NCBI RefSeq assembly: GCF_900299535.1
Contig: NZ_OMKE01000007.1
Span: 69,501-133,500 of the forward strand
Direction of reading: 5' to 3'
Source of the DNA: Aquimarina aquimarini
GTDB lineage: Bacteria > Bacteroidota > Bacteroidia > Flavobacteriales > Flavobacteriaceae
DNA length: 64,000 bases
Position 1 is the first letter of the stretch; each line of letters opens with the position of its first letter. A model generated the notes under the pieces. The model did not search any database. It was not told the DNA's origin and saw only the letters and a list, made by a program, of their open reading frames with translations. Of the stretch, positions 1-9,814 are shown piece after piece. A program made the translations under genes and the position numbers.

Positions 1-242
1 AAAATCAATATGAAATTCTTTTAGATGAATTACGTAGATATAATCCTGATCTGCTAGATAAAGAACGCCTAGTTGCTATTTCTAAATGTGATATGTTGGA
101 TGATGAGCTAAAAGGAGAATTAAAAAAAGAATTGGATCAACAAATGGATGCTCCTTATTTGTTTATTTCTTCGGTTGCTCAGCAAGGATTACAAGAACTA
201 AAAGATACATTATGGAAAATGTTGAATCAATCTATTGATTGA
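1..242 (+). CDS. obg: GTPase Obg/CgtA, C-terminal end (partial)
   Basis: The 5' part lies outside the window; the reading frame starts at base 3 and encodes the last 79 residues. SKCDML fits the G4 (NKxD-like) guanine-specificity motif and ISSVAQQGL fits the G5 motif of Obg-type GTPases. Obg is a ribosome-associated GTPase involved in 50S assembly and the stringent response. The protein stops soon after the G domain, as expected for Obg proteins without a C-terminal OCT domain. A hairpin terminator follows 22 nt after the stop. The call rests on the G4/G5 spacing and the C-terminal pattern, since the Obg fold itself is not visible. Confidence 0.8.
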   Translation, partial: NQYEILLDELRRYNPDLLDKERLVAISKCDMLDDELKGELKKELDQQMDAPYLFISSVAQQGLQELKDTLWKMLNQSID

Positions 243-264
243 TTTTTCTAATTAGTATAATTTA

Positions 265-303
265 AAATCAGTATAGGTGTATATCTATGCTGATTTTTTT
301 TGT
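265..303 (+). terminator. Rho-independent terminator of obg
   Basis: AAATCAG-ATAG pairs with CTAT-CTGATTT around a short AT loop and is followed by a run of eight T residues. It lies just after the obg stop codon. Confidence 0.8.
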
Positions 304-693
304 TTCTTATAAGAGGGGAAGTATTTATTATAATTCCCTATTAAAACTGTTTCTTTTTACTCCATACTTCAAAATTAAATACATGGATGAAGGTATTATC
401 CTTGAATTTCCTTTTTTATCTAAACCAAAAATAATTCAATTCAAGTTACGGTCATTTTAATTGAGAATTGATGTTATTTTGTGATGGCAAATTTTTTTAA
501 ATGAATGCTTAATAATTGTTTTTTTGTGATTAGTAGTGTTTTTAATTAACCATATGCTAACTTTTTTCAACCTGTTTTTACCAAAGCAAAATCAACTTAA
601 AGCATTTCTAAGTCAACTTAAAATCTAAATTTCCCCCTAGAAGATGAAAACTAAATATGAAGAAAATATTAATAAGATTTTTGGGCTATAGAT
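304..693. other. Non-coding gap between convergent genes
   Basis: About 390 AT-rich bases between the obg terminator and the end of the minus-strand DUF2459-like gene. I saw no credible ORF, tRNA or repeat. Confidence 0.5.
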
Positions 694-1350
694 CTATTTA
701 TCTTGTTGATGCATATTGAGAACACCAAAATCATAAGGAGTCCATAGACATGCTTTTATATTACTTTTTTTTAAGCCACTATTTACCCAACTATTACATG
801 TTTTGAAACAGGAATAACTACCTTTTGCTTCATAAAAATCATCATTTATATAATACCCCAGACCAGGTAATAATACTTTTTTTTGATCAGAATCTAGTTG
901 GAAGGTTTTGTAGATGTATTCATTGATTTTTTTTAGTTGTTTCTTATCTACTTTTAGTTCAATCCAATCATTTTGAATAGAAGAGTATCTTGTTACATGT
1001 AATAATGTAGGGGATTCCAGAAATAAGGCTTTGAACCCATTGGTAATAGTAAGGTCTGCCCAGTTAGGGGTTTCTACATAAAAACTTTTATCACCCCATC
1101 CAAATGAGAAGTATTGAGCTTTGGAGGTATATATTTGATCTTTTAAAACAGCAGAGATTAAGTCATCTTTCTGAATAATAATATCTAAATGTACACCGTT
1201 GGAGCTTAAATATATGGGGTGAGGTTTATTATGATCATTTTTGGTGTTGTTTACTGGAATGTGAGTTAAAACTAATGACGTTATAAGATATAGAAGAGGT
1301 GGGGTTAAAATGATTGTAAGATATTTTAGTATTCTTTTAATTAATCTCAT
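694..1350 (-). CDS. DUF2459 / TIGR02117 family membrane-anchored protein
   Basis: 218 residues with one N-terminal hydrophobic segment (about residues 8-30), then a soluble domain probably facing the periplasm. Family-type motifs are SNGVHLDI (His54), FGWGDKSFY (83-91), TCNSW (184-188, Cys185) and CLWTPYDFGVL near the C-terminus. These match my memory of the TIGR02117/DUF2459 family, first noted near urease genes and of unknown function. The invariant His and Cys may suggest a cysteine-hydrolase-like fold, but that is inference. No urease genes are visible here. The gene follows the macroglobulin gene on the same strand, separated by a hairpin, so it may be transcribed separately. Confidence 0.75.
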   Translation of the reverse strand: MRLIKRILKYLTIILTPPLLYLITSLVLTHIPVNNTKNDHNKPHPIYLSSNGVHLDIIIQKDDLISAVLKDQIYTSKAQYFSFGWGDKSFYVETPNWADLTITNGFKALFLESPTLLHVTRYSSIQNDWIELKVDKKQLKKINEYIYKTFQLDSDQKKVLLPGLGYYINDDFYEAKGSYSCFKTCNSWVNSGLKKSNIKACLWTPYDFGVLNMHQQDK

Positions 1351-1377
1351 GTCAACTGTTTCTGTCTCAAAATAACT

Positions 1378-1416
1378 TCACAGGGTATTGTTATATTTTT
1401 ATACAATACCCTGTGA
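1378..1416 (-). terminator. Hairpin after the macroglobulin gene
   Basis: A 14-bp perfect inverted repeat, TCACAGGGTATTGT with its complement, around a short AT loop. It lies between the stop of the macroglobulin gene and the start of the DUF2459-like gene on the minus strand. The U-run after the stem is short, so it may terminate only partially or protect the transcript end. Confidence 0.6.
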
Positions 1417-1445
1417 GAGCTAAAATAATCAAAAGAATTTACCAT

Positions 1446-4400
1446 CTATTTGATTTGTACTCTAATCCCTTCTGAGTGACTAGAGAACTCAGGAGCATAC
1501 ATACTCTGTATGGTAGTGATACCATTAGAGAAATCACCTTTATTATTTACCCGTAAATCGTATTCAAAAACATAAACACCTTTTGGTAAGTAATCAAAAA
1601 AGAAATTGGTCGATGCATCTTTGGTGCTCTCATAGTACCCTAATCCATCTTGCCATTTATATTGAGATATAACGTTGATTGGTTCCATCCCAGATGCTCG
1701 CATATCTTTCATATGCACAAACTCCATAGCACGGTCAGACCTTAATTCGATTCGTACTCTTACAAGATCACCCAGTTCTAATTTTGTATTAGAAGTTATT
1801 TCTGTAATTTTTTCACCTGTATCAGTATTTGTTTTTAGGAATAGTTTTTTCTTTAATGACAATGGCGTTTTGGCTGTAGTAATCTTGTCTAGATCTTCAA
1901 AGTATTGCCAGTACAATGCTCCCCATGCAATTCCTTTTCCTTTTTTAGAAATTTTGGCTGTAGCCATATCAGGTTTGATCTCATTTGTGTTCCACGAGGT
2001 TTTGAAATATCCTGTTCCAGCCTCAACTTGAATATCCTTCATTGTACTTGGATCAATTTTTTGATCTCCTAATACGATATCTACCATATCTGTTACCGAT
2101 AACCAATCACTACCATTTAATAATAGTGCATATACGGCATCAGAAGTTGCTTTGGTGGTTTGCCAACGATTGGTTTGTTTGTTTTTGAGCAACCAGATTT
2201 TTAGATTATCAACAATCTGTGTCTTTTTGGGTTCAGTTTCTATTTCAGAAAATACCTCGATCATTAATGATTGAGTTTCAATTGGTGCTTGATACCAGAA
2301 CCAACTAGCAGTATTTGATTTCCAGTACATACCTAATTCTTCACTAGAGATGCTTTTTTCATCTAACGATCTAATGATTTTATTGGCAGTAGTATCTTTT
2401 GCTCGATGTAAAATCAAGGCCAACATTCCTTGTGAATATAGACTCTGGCTTAGCCAGTACTTCTTAGATTGACCTAGATAGTAATTCCACGCCTCGTTGG
2501 TGTTGTTAGGTCTTTTGATATCAGTAAAGAAACTACGCATATATAGATAATGAACCTGCGTATAGCTTAAATGGTTTTCATTAATGTCGATTTTGTTCTT
2601 TTTACAATATCGTTTCAATTCTTCATATTCTTTTACAAAAGCAGCATCTAGAAAACGAACTGATTTTTGAAGCATATTGGTTGTGCTTTGATCAAATTGA
2701 GTAACTCCTAATTTTCTTAGGTGACCAAAACCAGTTGCGATATGTTGTGTGATAAATCGATTTTCTCGCCCTCCTTTGAACCAAGGGAATCCACCAGAAT
2801 TATATTGCATTTGTTGCAACTTACGTAGCGCCATCTGTAATTCATTATTCATTTTGTTTAGATCAAAAAGTAGAGCAATTCTTTTCTTTTGCTCAGTTTC
2901 ACTTTGTGCATCACGTAACCATGGAGTTTCTTGAATGATTAATGATTTTAGTTCTTGATTTTTTTCAAGATTACTTACAAGTGCATCACTGGATTTCCAT
3001 TGATTAAACACTTCCTGAATTCTAGGGTTTGAATTAGCAATATGACTGGCTAGTGTATTTGCATAATATCGAGAAAATGTCTGTTCTGCACATTCATAAG
3101 GATACTCCATGAGATAAGGGAGTGCCTGTACTGCATACCATGCAGGATTGGAGGTCATCTCTAAGGTAAGTTTATGGTGTTTTAATGTGCTTGAGGTATT
3201 GTTTTTTAACTTATTTAGTGTAAAAGTTTTTGTTTGATCAGATCGAATCCACATTGGTAATGTCTCTGTAACAAGCATTCTATTGCTTAAGACAGGTAAT
3301 ACATTTTGCTCGCCATCAGAAAATTCTCCAGCTTTGGCTATAATTTTATATTGTACCGTTTGTATATTGTCTGGTATAGTAAGCTCCCAAGAAGCATTTG
3401 TATTGCCTTTTGCTTTGATATTAAAATTTTGAGAAGCGTTATTATTATGGAGCGCTACATCTATTGCTTTATTTGTTAATGCATCAAATAATTGTAATTC
3501 AACAGTGCCATTAAGCTCTTTGTTTGCAAGATTAGAAATTTTAGAACTCAATACAATTTTATCTCCTTGACGTAAGAACCTTGGTGGATTAGGAAGTACC
3601 ATTAGTTCTTTTTGAGTTACAGTTTCTAGAGTGGTGGTGGTAGCTTTTAAGTCTTTGGTATGTGCCAGAAGTTGTAATTTCCATTTAGTTAACGCTTCTG
3701 GAGCGGTAAAATTAAAGCTAACATTACCTTCTGCATCAGTAGATAACTGTGGAAAGAAAAAAGCGGTTTCTTGCAGGTTTTTTCGAATCTTTACTCCTTC
3801 AGTAGATGATTGTGTTTGTTCTTTCTTGCTATTTTCTTCATTAGAACGATCAGTGATTCTTGCAGTTGTATCTTCTTCTTTTGCCTCCATCTCATCATCC
3901 ATAACGGCTGCGGTTTCCATAGGCATAGATCTTTTTTTTGATTTTGGTGCTCGCATCATTTCCATTGGAGCAGGAGAACCACTCTCCATAATATCACGCA
4001 TCTTATTTCTTCCACCAAAATATACTTGTCCAAAATATAATCCAAACCAATTTAATTGATCATAGTGTTGATTACTGCTATGATAATCAGGGTTACTTCG
4101 GTTTTGTAATCTGAATGGTTGTATGCCAAAACTTTGTGTTGCGTTTCTGGTACTTTGTGTATGGTATGGCGGACGATTGATGGGATTAAAATACCATTGA
4201 TGTGGTTTGAATTGATCTAGAGAGGCATCATACATGCCAGCAAGTAACTCAGCACTTACCTTGTCTCCTTTATCTCCTTTGATTACAAAACTCCATGTTT
4301 CTTGTTGACCTGGGAGTAGCTTATCTCTAAATGTTTTGGTTTCTATACTCAGATCTGTAGATTCGTATGGTACAGGAATTATGATTGCTCCACTCTCATA

Positions 4401-7400
4401 GCCATTATAGTTTAGATAACTGTAATTTATAGAAAAACCACCCATATCATCTTTGTCAACAGGAATTTTGATCGTTTTACTATTATTAGATAATTTGATA
4501 AGCTGGGTTTTGATAATCTTATGATCTTTTTCTATATCTACGGTAATCGTAATATCTTCTGAGGCAGACCCAAATTTGATTATTGCTTCGTCTCCTGGTT
4601 GATATGTATCTTTATTGGTAGAGATTTCAAATAATTGTTTGTCGCTAATAGTTTTATCATCATGACTATAGATGGTAATATATTGTATGTCTTTTACGTC
4701 TTGTCCAAATCGATCTTTGGCTTTCAGCTCAATAACATATTTTCCTGATTCCCATTTTTTGATATTTCCTAAAGGTAGGTCTTGTGTTCCTTTTTCATTT
4801 TCTTTTACAGCAGAAGTATTAAAAGAACTATCAAATACTAATTTTCCTTTATTCCATTTTCGGTAATCATGTTCATTTTTAAAAGCATCATGAGGGAATA
4901 TTTTTTTGAATTCTTCTTCTTTGAAGCCATTGTAATCTGGTGCTTTCCATGGGCGAATACGCATAGGCTTTTCTGGAGCTAGTAATTTGTAGACTTTGAT
5001 AGATCCAGATACAGCAACAGGTTCATTATTAAGATTAATGGAACTTATTATAAGTTCGTGATCTTTTTGAGTTTTATCAAGTTTTTCTTTGATAGAAATA
5101 TTGGCAGTAAGTGCATGGTAACCTACATTCACAATAGTTGTTGTACTACGGGTTTCACCATTGATATCGATTACATCTGCAGTAATCTCATAATTAAATA
5201 TAGGTAGATTTTCTCTAGATACTCCTAGGTCTGGTAGGGCTTTAAAATCAATAAAATACTCTCCTTTGTCATTGGTTTTGGTTTCTCCATGTGTGATTTC
5301 TTGAGGTTCTACTGTGTGTGCGGGATACCAATAGCACCAACGAGGATATTGTACTTTGCGATGTACTCTATATATTACTTTGGCATCTGTAATCATACTA
5401 CCAGCATAAGCAGTTGCAATACCAGTAAGTTTTATCTTATCATTTACTTTATAAACCTCGGTAACGGGGTTGAATTTGGTTTCAAATTTTGGTCTTTTAT
5501 ATTCTTCAACAGAAAAAGAAGTGCTGTTGTAACTATTGGTTTGTATGGTGTATATACCTGTAAGTCCCGATGAAGGTATTATGAACTCTCCGCTAAAAGA
5601 ACCGTACTCATTGGTTGTAAAATTTAATGTTTTTACATTTTGACCATTTACATCTTTTAGAGAAGCAAACGTAGGTTGGTTAGCAGATACTTTATAATCT
5701 TCATCTCCATTAGAAGACATCATAATCCCTTTAAAAAATACAGTTTGCCCTGGCCTATATATACTGCGATCGGTAAATAGAAATGTAGTACTACGATGGG
5801 TTTTGTCGTTTTCTGAAGTGTAGGATTGATTTAGGTAATATCCTTGGAATCTAGTATTGTCTTTTTGGTATGAAACGGTAATATCTACATCATAGTAATA
5901 TTTATTTACAGATAGATATACTTGTCCTTTTTCATCTGTTGTTGTGGTTTTGTCTAATCGATCACCATACCCTCTTCGACTATCTGTTTTGAAATGTACT
6001 TTTGCATTTGGAATAGGATTTCCATTGTGACGATCTAAGACTTGAAATATTGATTTTTCAGGAGTTTTGTTTTCTATTAATGCAAGGTTACTAATCTGGG
6101 TATTACCATAGGAGAACATACTATTTTGGGTAAGGTCTTTTGCGGTTGAGGCAAGGATAAGATAAGAGCCTTGCTCTAACTCTGGCACTAATACTTCTGT
6201 AGTATGTCTTTGGTAATCATATTCATTACAAATCTCAGATTTCCATTCTTTACTTATTTGTAGAGCGTTTAAAAATTTAATTTGTTCTTCAGTTTTATAG
6301 AGTCGATTTAAACTATTGAGCTGTTTAGGGGTAATTTTTAATGCCTTAAAGTATAGTTTGTCTAGGTTTTTATATGTGATCAATAATCTACCTAAGGTTT
6401 GTATGGGGAGATATTTTTCTGTTTTGATATCTAGTTCAGGATTTAAAATCTGACTTTTTAAAGCTTTACAGTGATCTGCCCCTCTGGAGTTAGGGAATCT
6501 TTTGATCGTTGTATCGCATATTCCCAATGCGTCTTTTAGTTTCCAACGATGAGTTTTGTTTTTTTCAGGGATATAAGTAGCAGCATATTCGTTATATAAA
6601 CTTGCGATTTCATAATCATATAGTGCAGAAGCTTCTTGAGTCGCATACTTCTTTTTTTCTGATTGTAGACATTCTAGTAAAACTGTTTTTACGTTATCAA
6701 AGACTGCATTTTCTGCTACAAATTTGATACGTTCTATATTTACTTCTGTTAATGCATCAGGAGTTTTGTCTCTAGAATGAAACTTGATTAAGTCTTGGAA
6801 TAGTTTTAAAGCGTTAAACTGTAATGACAGAGAGTCTTTGGTGTTAATTTTTAAAGATGAAAAAATAGAGTGATCCTGTAAATATTTTTTGTCGTTTATA
6901 GAAAAAGCATAGGATGGTTTGGTGATAGAGGTCTCAGAGGTTTTGTGAAAATCCAATGCATTGTGGACTAAAAAGTCATATAATGTAGGACGGTATTTTT
7001 TTGAATCTGAAGCTACTTGTAAAATTTCATCAAATTTATCAAGGCTTGTTTGTTGTGCTAAGACTCCGTTTTGAAGTGATTTTTGGTAATATAAGTGGAC
7101 CTCTGAAAATAGTGTTTCGAGATCCCATGTTCTAAAATCTTCCTGATCTACTTTTTGAGCAGTTTGTGTTCTATTATAGAATTTCCATCTGTTTTGTTGA
7201 AAATACTGCCAGTATAAATTAGCTAAGATACTTTGTAGGATATTTTTTTTAGGAAATTTACTGTTGCCGATATCCTTTTTTAAATTTTTTATAATGGTGA
7301 GTTGTGCATTTTCTTCAAGGGTAAGCATGTATTTTGCTTTATGAAGCATCGCTTTTATAACCTGATTGTCATTTTTTTCTTTTTGAGCCCTTTCATATAT

Positions 7401-7550
7401 CGATTCTACAACTTCTAAGGCAGATTTTGGTAACCCTTTTTGATTAAAAGTTTCAACTTTTTTCCAGTCGTTTTGATATTCGTTTTGCCCTTTCATTATA
7501 TACAGGTTTGATATACAGATTATAATAAGGATGATATGCTTTTTCATCAT
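1446..7550 (-). CDS. Alpha-2-macroglobulin family protein
   Basis: 2034 residues with a signal peptide (MMKKHIILIIICISNLYIMKGQ) and no lipobox. An N-terminal helical region (about 25-380) precedes macroglobulin-type beta domains, including MG2-like segments (DRSIYRPGQTVFFKG) and an Ig-like insertion (GNPIPNAKVHF). RKNLQETAFFFPQL opens the A2M core (PF00207-like) and LTKWKLQLLAH follows. ECAEQ carries the thioester pair Cys1487 and Gln1490, so the covalent trap looks intact. A Met/Glu/Lys-rich segment at about 1178-1245 sits where the bait region would be. Known bacterial A2Ms trap foreign proteases at the cell envelope. The usual partner pbpC is absent; the divergent neighbour is a peptidoglycan-recycling ligase. 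Confidence 0.92.
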   Translation of the reverse strand: MMKKHIILIIICISNLYIMKGQNEYQNDWKKVETFNQKGLPKSALEVVESIYERAQKEKNDNQVIKAMLHKAKYMLTLEENAQLTIIKNLKKDIGNSKFPKKNILQSILANLYWQYFQQNRWKFYNRTQTAQKVDQEDFRTWDLETLFSEVHLYYQKSLQNGVLAQQTSLDKFDEILQVASDSKKYRPTLYDFLVHNALDFHKTSETSITKPSYAFSINDKKYLQDHSIFSSLKINTKDSLSLQFNALKLFQDLIKFHSRDKTPDALTEVNIERIKFVAENAVFDNVKTVLLECLQSEKKKYATQEASALYDYEIASLYNEYAATYIPEKNKTHRWKLKDALGICDTTIKRFPNSRGADHCKALKSQILNPELDIKTEKYLPIQTLGRLLITYKNLDKLYFKALKITPKQLNSLNRLYKTEEQIKFLNALQISKEWKSEICNEYDYQRHTTEVLVPELEQGSYLILASTAKDLTQNSMFSYGNTQISNLALIENKTPEKSIFQVLDRHNGNPIPNAKVHFKTDSRRGYGDRLDKTTTTDEKGQVYLSVNKYYYDVDITVSYQKDNTRFQGYYLNQSYTSENDKTHRSTTFLFTDRSIYRPGQTVFFKGIMMSSNGDEDYKVSANQPTFASLKDVNGQNVKTLNFTTNEYGSFSGEFIIPSSGLTGIYTIQTNSYNSTSFSVEEYKRPKFETKFNPVTEVYKVNDKIKLTGIATAYAGSMITDAKVIYRVHRKVQYPRWCYWYPAHTVEPQEITHGETKTNDKGEYFIDFKALPDLGVSRENLPIFNYEITADVIDINGETRSTTTIVNVGYHALTANISIKEKLDKTQKDHELIISSINLNNEPVAVSGSIKVYKLLAPEKPMRIRPWKAPDYNGFKEEEFKKIFPHDAFKNEHDYRKWNKGKLVFDSSFNTSAVKENEKGTQDLPLGNIKKWESGKYVIELKAKDRFGQDVKDIQYITIYSHDDKTISDKQLFEISTNKDTYQPGDEAIIKFGSASEDITITVDIEKDHKIIKTQLIKLSNNSKTIKIPVDKDDMGGFSINYSYLNYNGYESGAIIIPVPYESTDLSIETKTFRDKLLPGQQETWSFVIKGDKGDKVSAELLAGMYDASLDQFKPHQWYFNPINRPPYHTQSTRNATQSFGIQPFRLQNRSNPDYHSSNQHYDQLNWFGLYFGQVYFGGRNKMRDIMESGSPAPMEMMRAPKSKKRSMPMETAAVMDDEMEAKEEDTTARITDRSNEENSKKEQTQSSTEGVKIRKNLQETAFFFPQLSTDAEGNVSFNFTAPEALTKWKLQLLAHTKDLKATTTTLETVTQKELMVLPNPPRFLRQGDKIVLSSKISNLANKELNGTVELQLFDALTNKAIDVALHNNNASQNFNIKAKGNTNASWELTIPDNIQTVQYKIIAKAGEFSDGEQNVLPVLSNRMLVTETLPMWIRSDQTKTFTLNKLKNNTSSTLKHHKLTLEMTSNPAWYAVQALPYLMEYPYECAEQTFSRYYANTLASHIANSNPRIQEVFNQWKSSDALVSNLEKNQELKSLIIQETPWLRDAQSETEQKKRIALLFDLNKMNNELQMALRKLQQMQYNSGGFPWFKGGRENRFITQHIATGFGHLRKLGVTQFDQSTTNMLQKSVRFLDAAFVKEYEELKRYCKKNKIDINENHLSYTQVHYLYMRSFFTDIKRPNNTNEAWNYYLGQSKKYWLSQSLYSQGMLALILHRAKDTTANKIIRSLDEKSISSEELGMYWKSNTASWFWYQAPIETQSLMIEVFSEIETEPKKTQIVDNLKIWLLKNKQTNRWQTTKATSDAVYALLLNGSDWLSVTDMVDIVLGDQKIDPSTMKDIQVEAGTGYFKTSWNTNEIKPDMATAKISKKGKGIAWGALYWQYFEDLDKITTAKTPLSLKKKLFLKTNTDTGEKITEITSNTKLELGDLVRVRIELRSDRAMEFVHMKDMRASGMEPINVISQYKWQDGLGYYESTKDASTNFFFDYLPKGVYVFEYDLRVNNKGDFSNGITTIQSMYAPEFSSHSEGIRVQIK

Positions 7551-7898
7551 TTGTGTTTTAAGTTGTGAAACAAACGTAAAGACGAGTTGTATTATTTTAT
7601 TATAACTGCATCTTGTGATTTGTAAATAACATTATAAAGCTACGTATTTGTCATGAGTCGTGGCTATTTTGTTTATAGAAATAAAAAATTATGCCAAATC
7701 TATTTAAGCGAGTAAGAAACAACTAAAAACGAATAGATAAAATGATAAATGAGTGAAATGCCTGTTTTGTTTAGCAAACTGTTGGATTTTAGAAGGAAAC
7801 GATTAGAGATGCTAGGGTGTTTGTATTTTTTCATGATATCATTGTTTTGAGAGCAGATTGTTAATTGTATATTTACTCTCTGATTTTAAGAGTTTATT
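7551..7898. promoter_or_regulatory. Divergent promoter region, macroglobulin / mpl
   Basis: 348 AT-rich bases between two divergent starts. On the minus strand TACGTTTG (7571-7578) fits the Bacteroidota -7 box TAnnTTTG just upstream of the macroglobulin start, but I see no TTG at the right distance for a -33 box. No box was recognised for mpl. Confidence 0.35.
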
Positions 7899-9260
7899 AT
7901 GCGTATACATTTTATAGCTATAGGAGGTAGTGCCATGCATAACCTAGCAATTGCATTACATCAAAAAGGATATGAGGTTACAGGGAGTGATGATACTATT
8001 TTTGAACCCTCTAAGTCGAGGTTGGAACGTTATGAATTACTGCCAAATCAATTTGGTTGGTTTGCAGATAAAATCACTTCTGATTTAGATGCTGTTATTT
8101 TGGGTATGCATGCCAAAAAAGATAATGAAGAACTTCTTAAAGCTCAGGAATTAGGGGTAAAGATATATTCTTATCCTGAGTTTTTGTATGAACAATCAAA
8201 AAATAAAACAAGAGTAGTTATTGGGGGGTCTCATGGAAAAACTACTATTACTTCTATGATTTTACATGTTTTGCATTATCATGACAAAGAAGTAGATTAT
8301 ATGGTTGGAGCTCAATTAGAAGGTTTTGATACAATGGTACATCTTACAGAAGAAAATGATTTTATCATTTTGGAAGGAGATGAGTACTTGTCATCACCAA
8401 TTGATAGAAGGCCAAAATTTCATTTGTATCAACCAAATATTGCTTTGATAAGTGGTATTGCATGGGATCACATTAATGTGTTTCCAACATTTGATAATTA
8501 TGTAGATCAATTTCGTGTTTTTATTGAGTCGATAGTTAATGGGGGAGCTTTGGTATACAATGAAGAGGACTCAGAAGTGAAAAAAATGGCTGAGCTGACA
8601 GAAAACCCAATTCGTAAGTTTCCATATTTTACACCAGAGTATAGGATAGAACACGGCGAGACTTTATTAAATACTCCAGAAGGAGAAATGCCTGTTGAGA
8701 TCTTTGGAGCACATAATCTGAGTAATCTTGCAGGTGCCAAATGGATTTGTCAACATATGGGGATTGATGAAGATGATTTTTATGAAGCAATAGCTTCTTT
8801 TAAAGGAGCATCAAAACGATTAGAGAAAATTGTAGAACATAATAATACAGTAGCATTTAAGGATTTTGCGCATAGCCCATCCAAGGTGAGAGCAACTACC
8901 AGAGCTGTAAAAGAACAATATAAAGACAGAAAAGTTATTGCCTGCCTTGAGTTACATACATATAGTAGTCTTGATGCATCGTTTTTGAAAGAATATGAAG
9001 GGGCATTAAATACAGCAGACGAAGCAGTTGTATTCTACTCTCCCCATGCTGTGAAAATTAAGCAACTAGAAGAAGTTTCTGCTGTGCAAATTGAAACAGC
9101 TTTTAATAGAGATGACCTGATTATTTATACTGAGCCAAGAGATTTTAAAGAATATTTAGCACAAAAAGATTTAGATAATTCTGTGTTACTATTAATGAGT
9201 AGTGGTAATTATGGGGGATTAGATTTTGATGAAGTTAAAAAATGGATAATTAGAGAGTAA
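7899..9260 (+). CDS. mpl: UDP-N-acetylmuramate:tripeptide ligase (Mpl-type)
   Basis: 453 residues, the usual size for Mur ligases. The N-terminal Rossmann part MRIHFIAIGGSAMHNLA resembles MurC/Mpl, GGSHGKTT (109-116) is the ATP-binding P-loop, and KDFAHSPSKV matches the C-terminal DFAHxP motif of Mpl. Mpl ligates recycled murein tripeptide (L-Ala-gamma-D-Glu-meso-DAP) to UDP-MurNAc in the cytoplasm. MurC itself adds only L-Ala and sits in the dcw cluster, so the isolated location here supports Mpl. The ATG is preceded by no strong Shine-Dalgarno sequence. It converges with the DUF1569 gene 38 nt away. Confidence 0.85.
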   Translation: MRIHFIAIGGSAMHNLAIALHQKGYEVTGSDDTIFEPSKSRLERYELLPNQFGWFADKITSDLDAVILGMHAKKDNEELLKAQELGVKIYSYPEFLYEQSKNKTRVVIGGSHGKTTITSMILHVLHYHDKEVDYMVGAQLEGFDTMVHLTEENDFIILEGDEYLSSPIDRRPKFHLYQPNIALISGIAWDHINVFPTFDNYVDQFRVFIESIVNGGALVYNEEDSEVKKMAELTENPIRKFPYFTPEYRIEHGETLLNTPEGEMPVEIFGAHNLSNLAGAKWICQHMGIDEDDFYEAIASFKGASKRLEKIVEHNNTVAFKDFAHSPSKVRATTRAVKEQYKDRKVIACLELHTYSSLDASFLKEYEGALNTADEAVVFYSPHAVKIKQLEEVSAVQIETAFNRDDLIIYTEPRDFKEYLAQKDLDNSVLLLMSSGNYGGLDFDEVKKWIIRE

Positions 9261-9298
9261 ATATTGTGCACGAAGTACAACAATGCTAACTTCTTGTT

Positions 9299-9742
9299 TT
9301 AGACATCGAATTGCTGAAGATGGTGATCTAAATGTTTATATTGTAATTGCCCCCATTGCTCGTTTGTGAATTTACCAAAGATTGGATGGGGTTCCCATTC
9401 TTTTTTATCCCTTTGATTTGAGAATTTAGCAACAAGCTCCAAAAGTATTTCTTTTTCAGGGATAAACTCTTTAGTTTCTACTACTTTTAGTTTAGAGTGA
9501 GTTGGTAAATTTTTTCTCCACGGCTTATCATTATACATAGATTTTTTAAAAAATAATTTAGCTAGAAAATTAGGTTTAAGCGTAAGAGGATTTTTTCTCA
9601 GGGCTGTTTTTAATGGAAATTGACAATGATGTAGCATTTGTGAAACATTCATTTTACCCCATGCAGCAGAACTATCAGTAGAGAGTTTATTGATTCGACT
9701 TTCTATTTCATTTAAGACTAATGGATCAAATAAAGACTTCAT
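9299..9742 (-). CDS. DUF1569 family protein
   Basis: 147 residues when started at the ATG of MKSLFDPLV; an in-frame extension of 12 codons (to 9778) is possible but runs into the upstream terminator stem, so the shorter form is preferred. AAWGKMNVSQMLHHCQ near the start, HPIFGKFTNEQWGQLQYKH and a final HLDHHLQQF give the His pattern of the DUF1569/DinB-like four-helix fold, where three His often bind a metal. Cytoplasmic, function unknown. Upstream hairpin 9761-9796 separates it from the next minus-strand gene. Confidence 0.75.
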   Translation of the reverse strand: MKSLFDPLVLNEIESRINKLSTDSSAAWGKMNVSQMLHHCQFPLKTALRKNPLTLKPNFLAKLFFKKSMYNDKPWRKNLPTHSKLKVVETKEFIPEKEILLELVAKFSNQRDKKEWEPHPIFGKFTNEQWGQLQYKHLDHHLQQFDV

Positions 9743-9760
9743 GATGTTAGTTTTATTAAA

Positions 9761-9796
9761 AAACAAAAGGCTAATCAATTGATTAGCCTTTTGTTT
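9761..9796 (-). terminator. Strong terminator of the 9815-10258 gene
   Basis: An uninterrupted 18-bp palindrome built on AAACAAAAGGCTAATCAA and its complement. On the minus strand it ends in a T-rich tract. It would terminate the small secreted-protein gene before the DUF1569 start. Confidence 0.8.
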
Positions 9797-9814
9797 AATT
9801 TATATATGATTTTT

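Noticed and set aside
1675-5573. Several plus-strand open frames inside the macroglobulin gene
   Set aside because: They are antisense shadows of one long intact gene with clear domain motifs.
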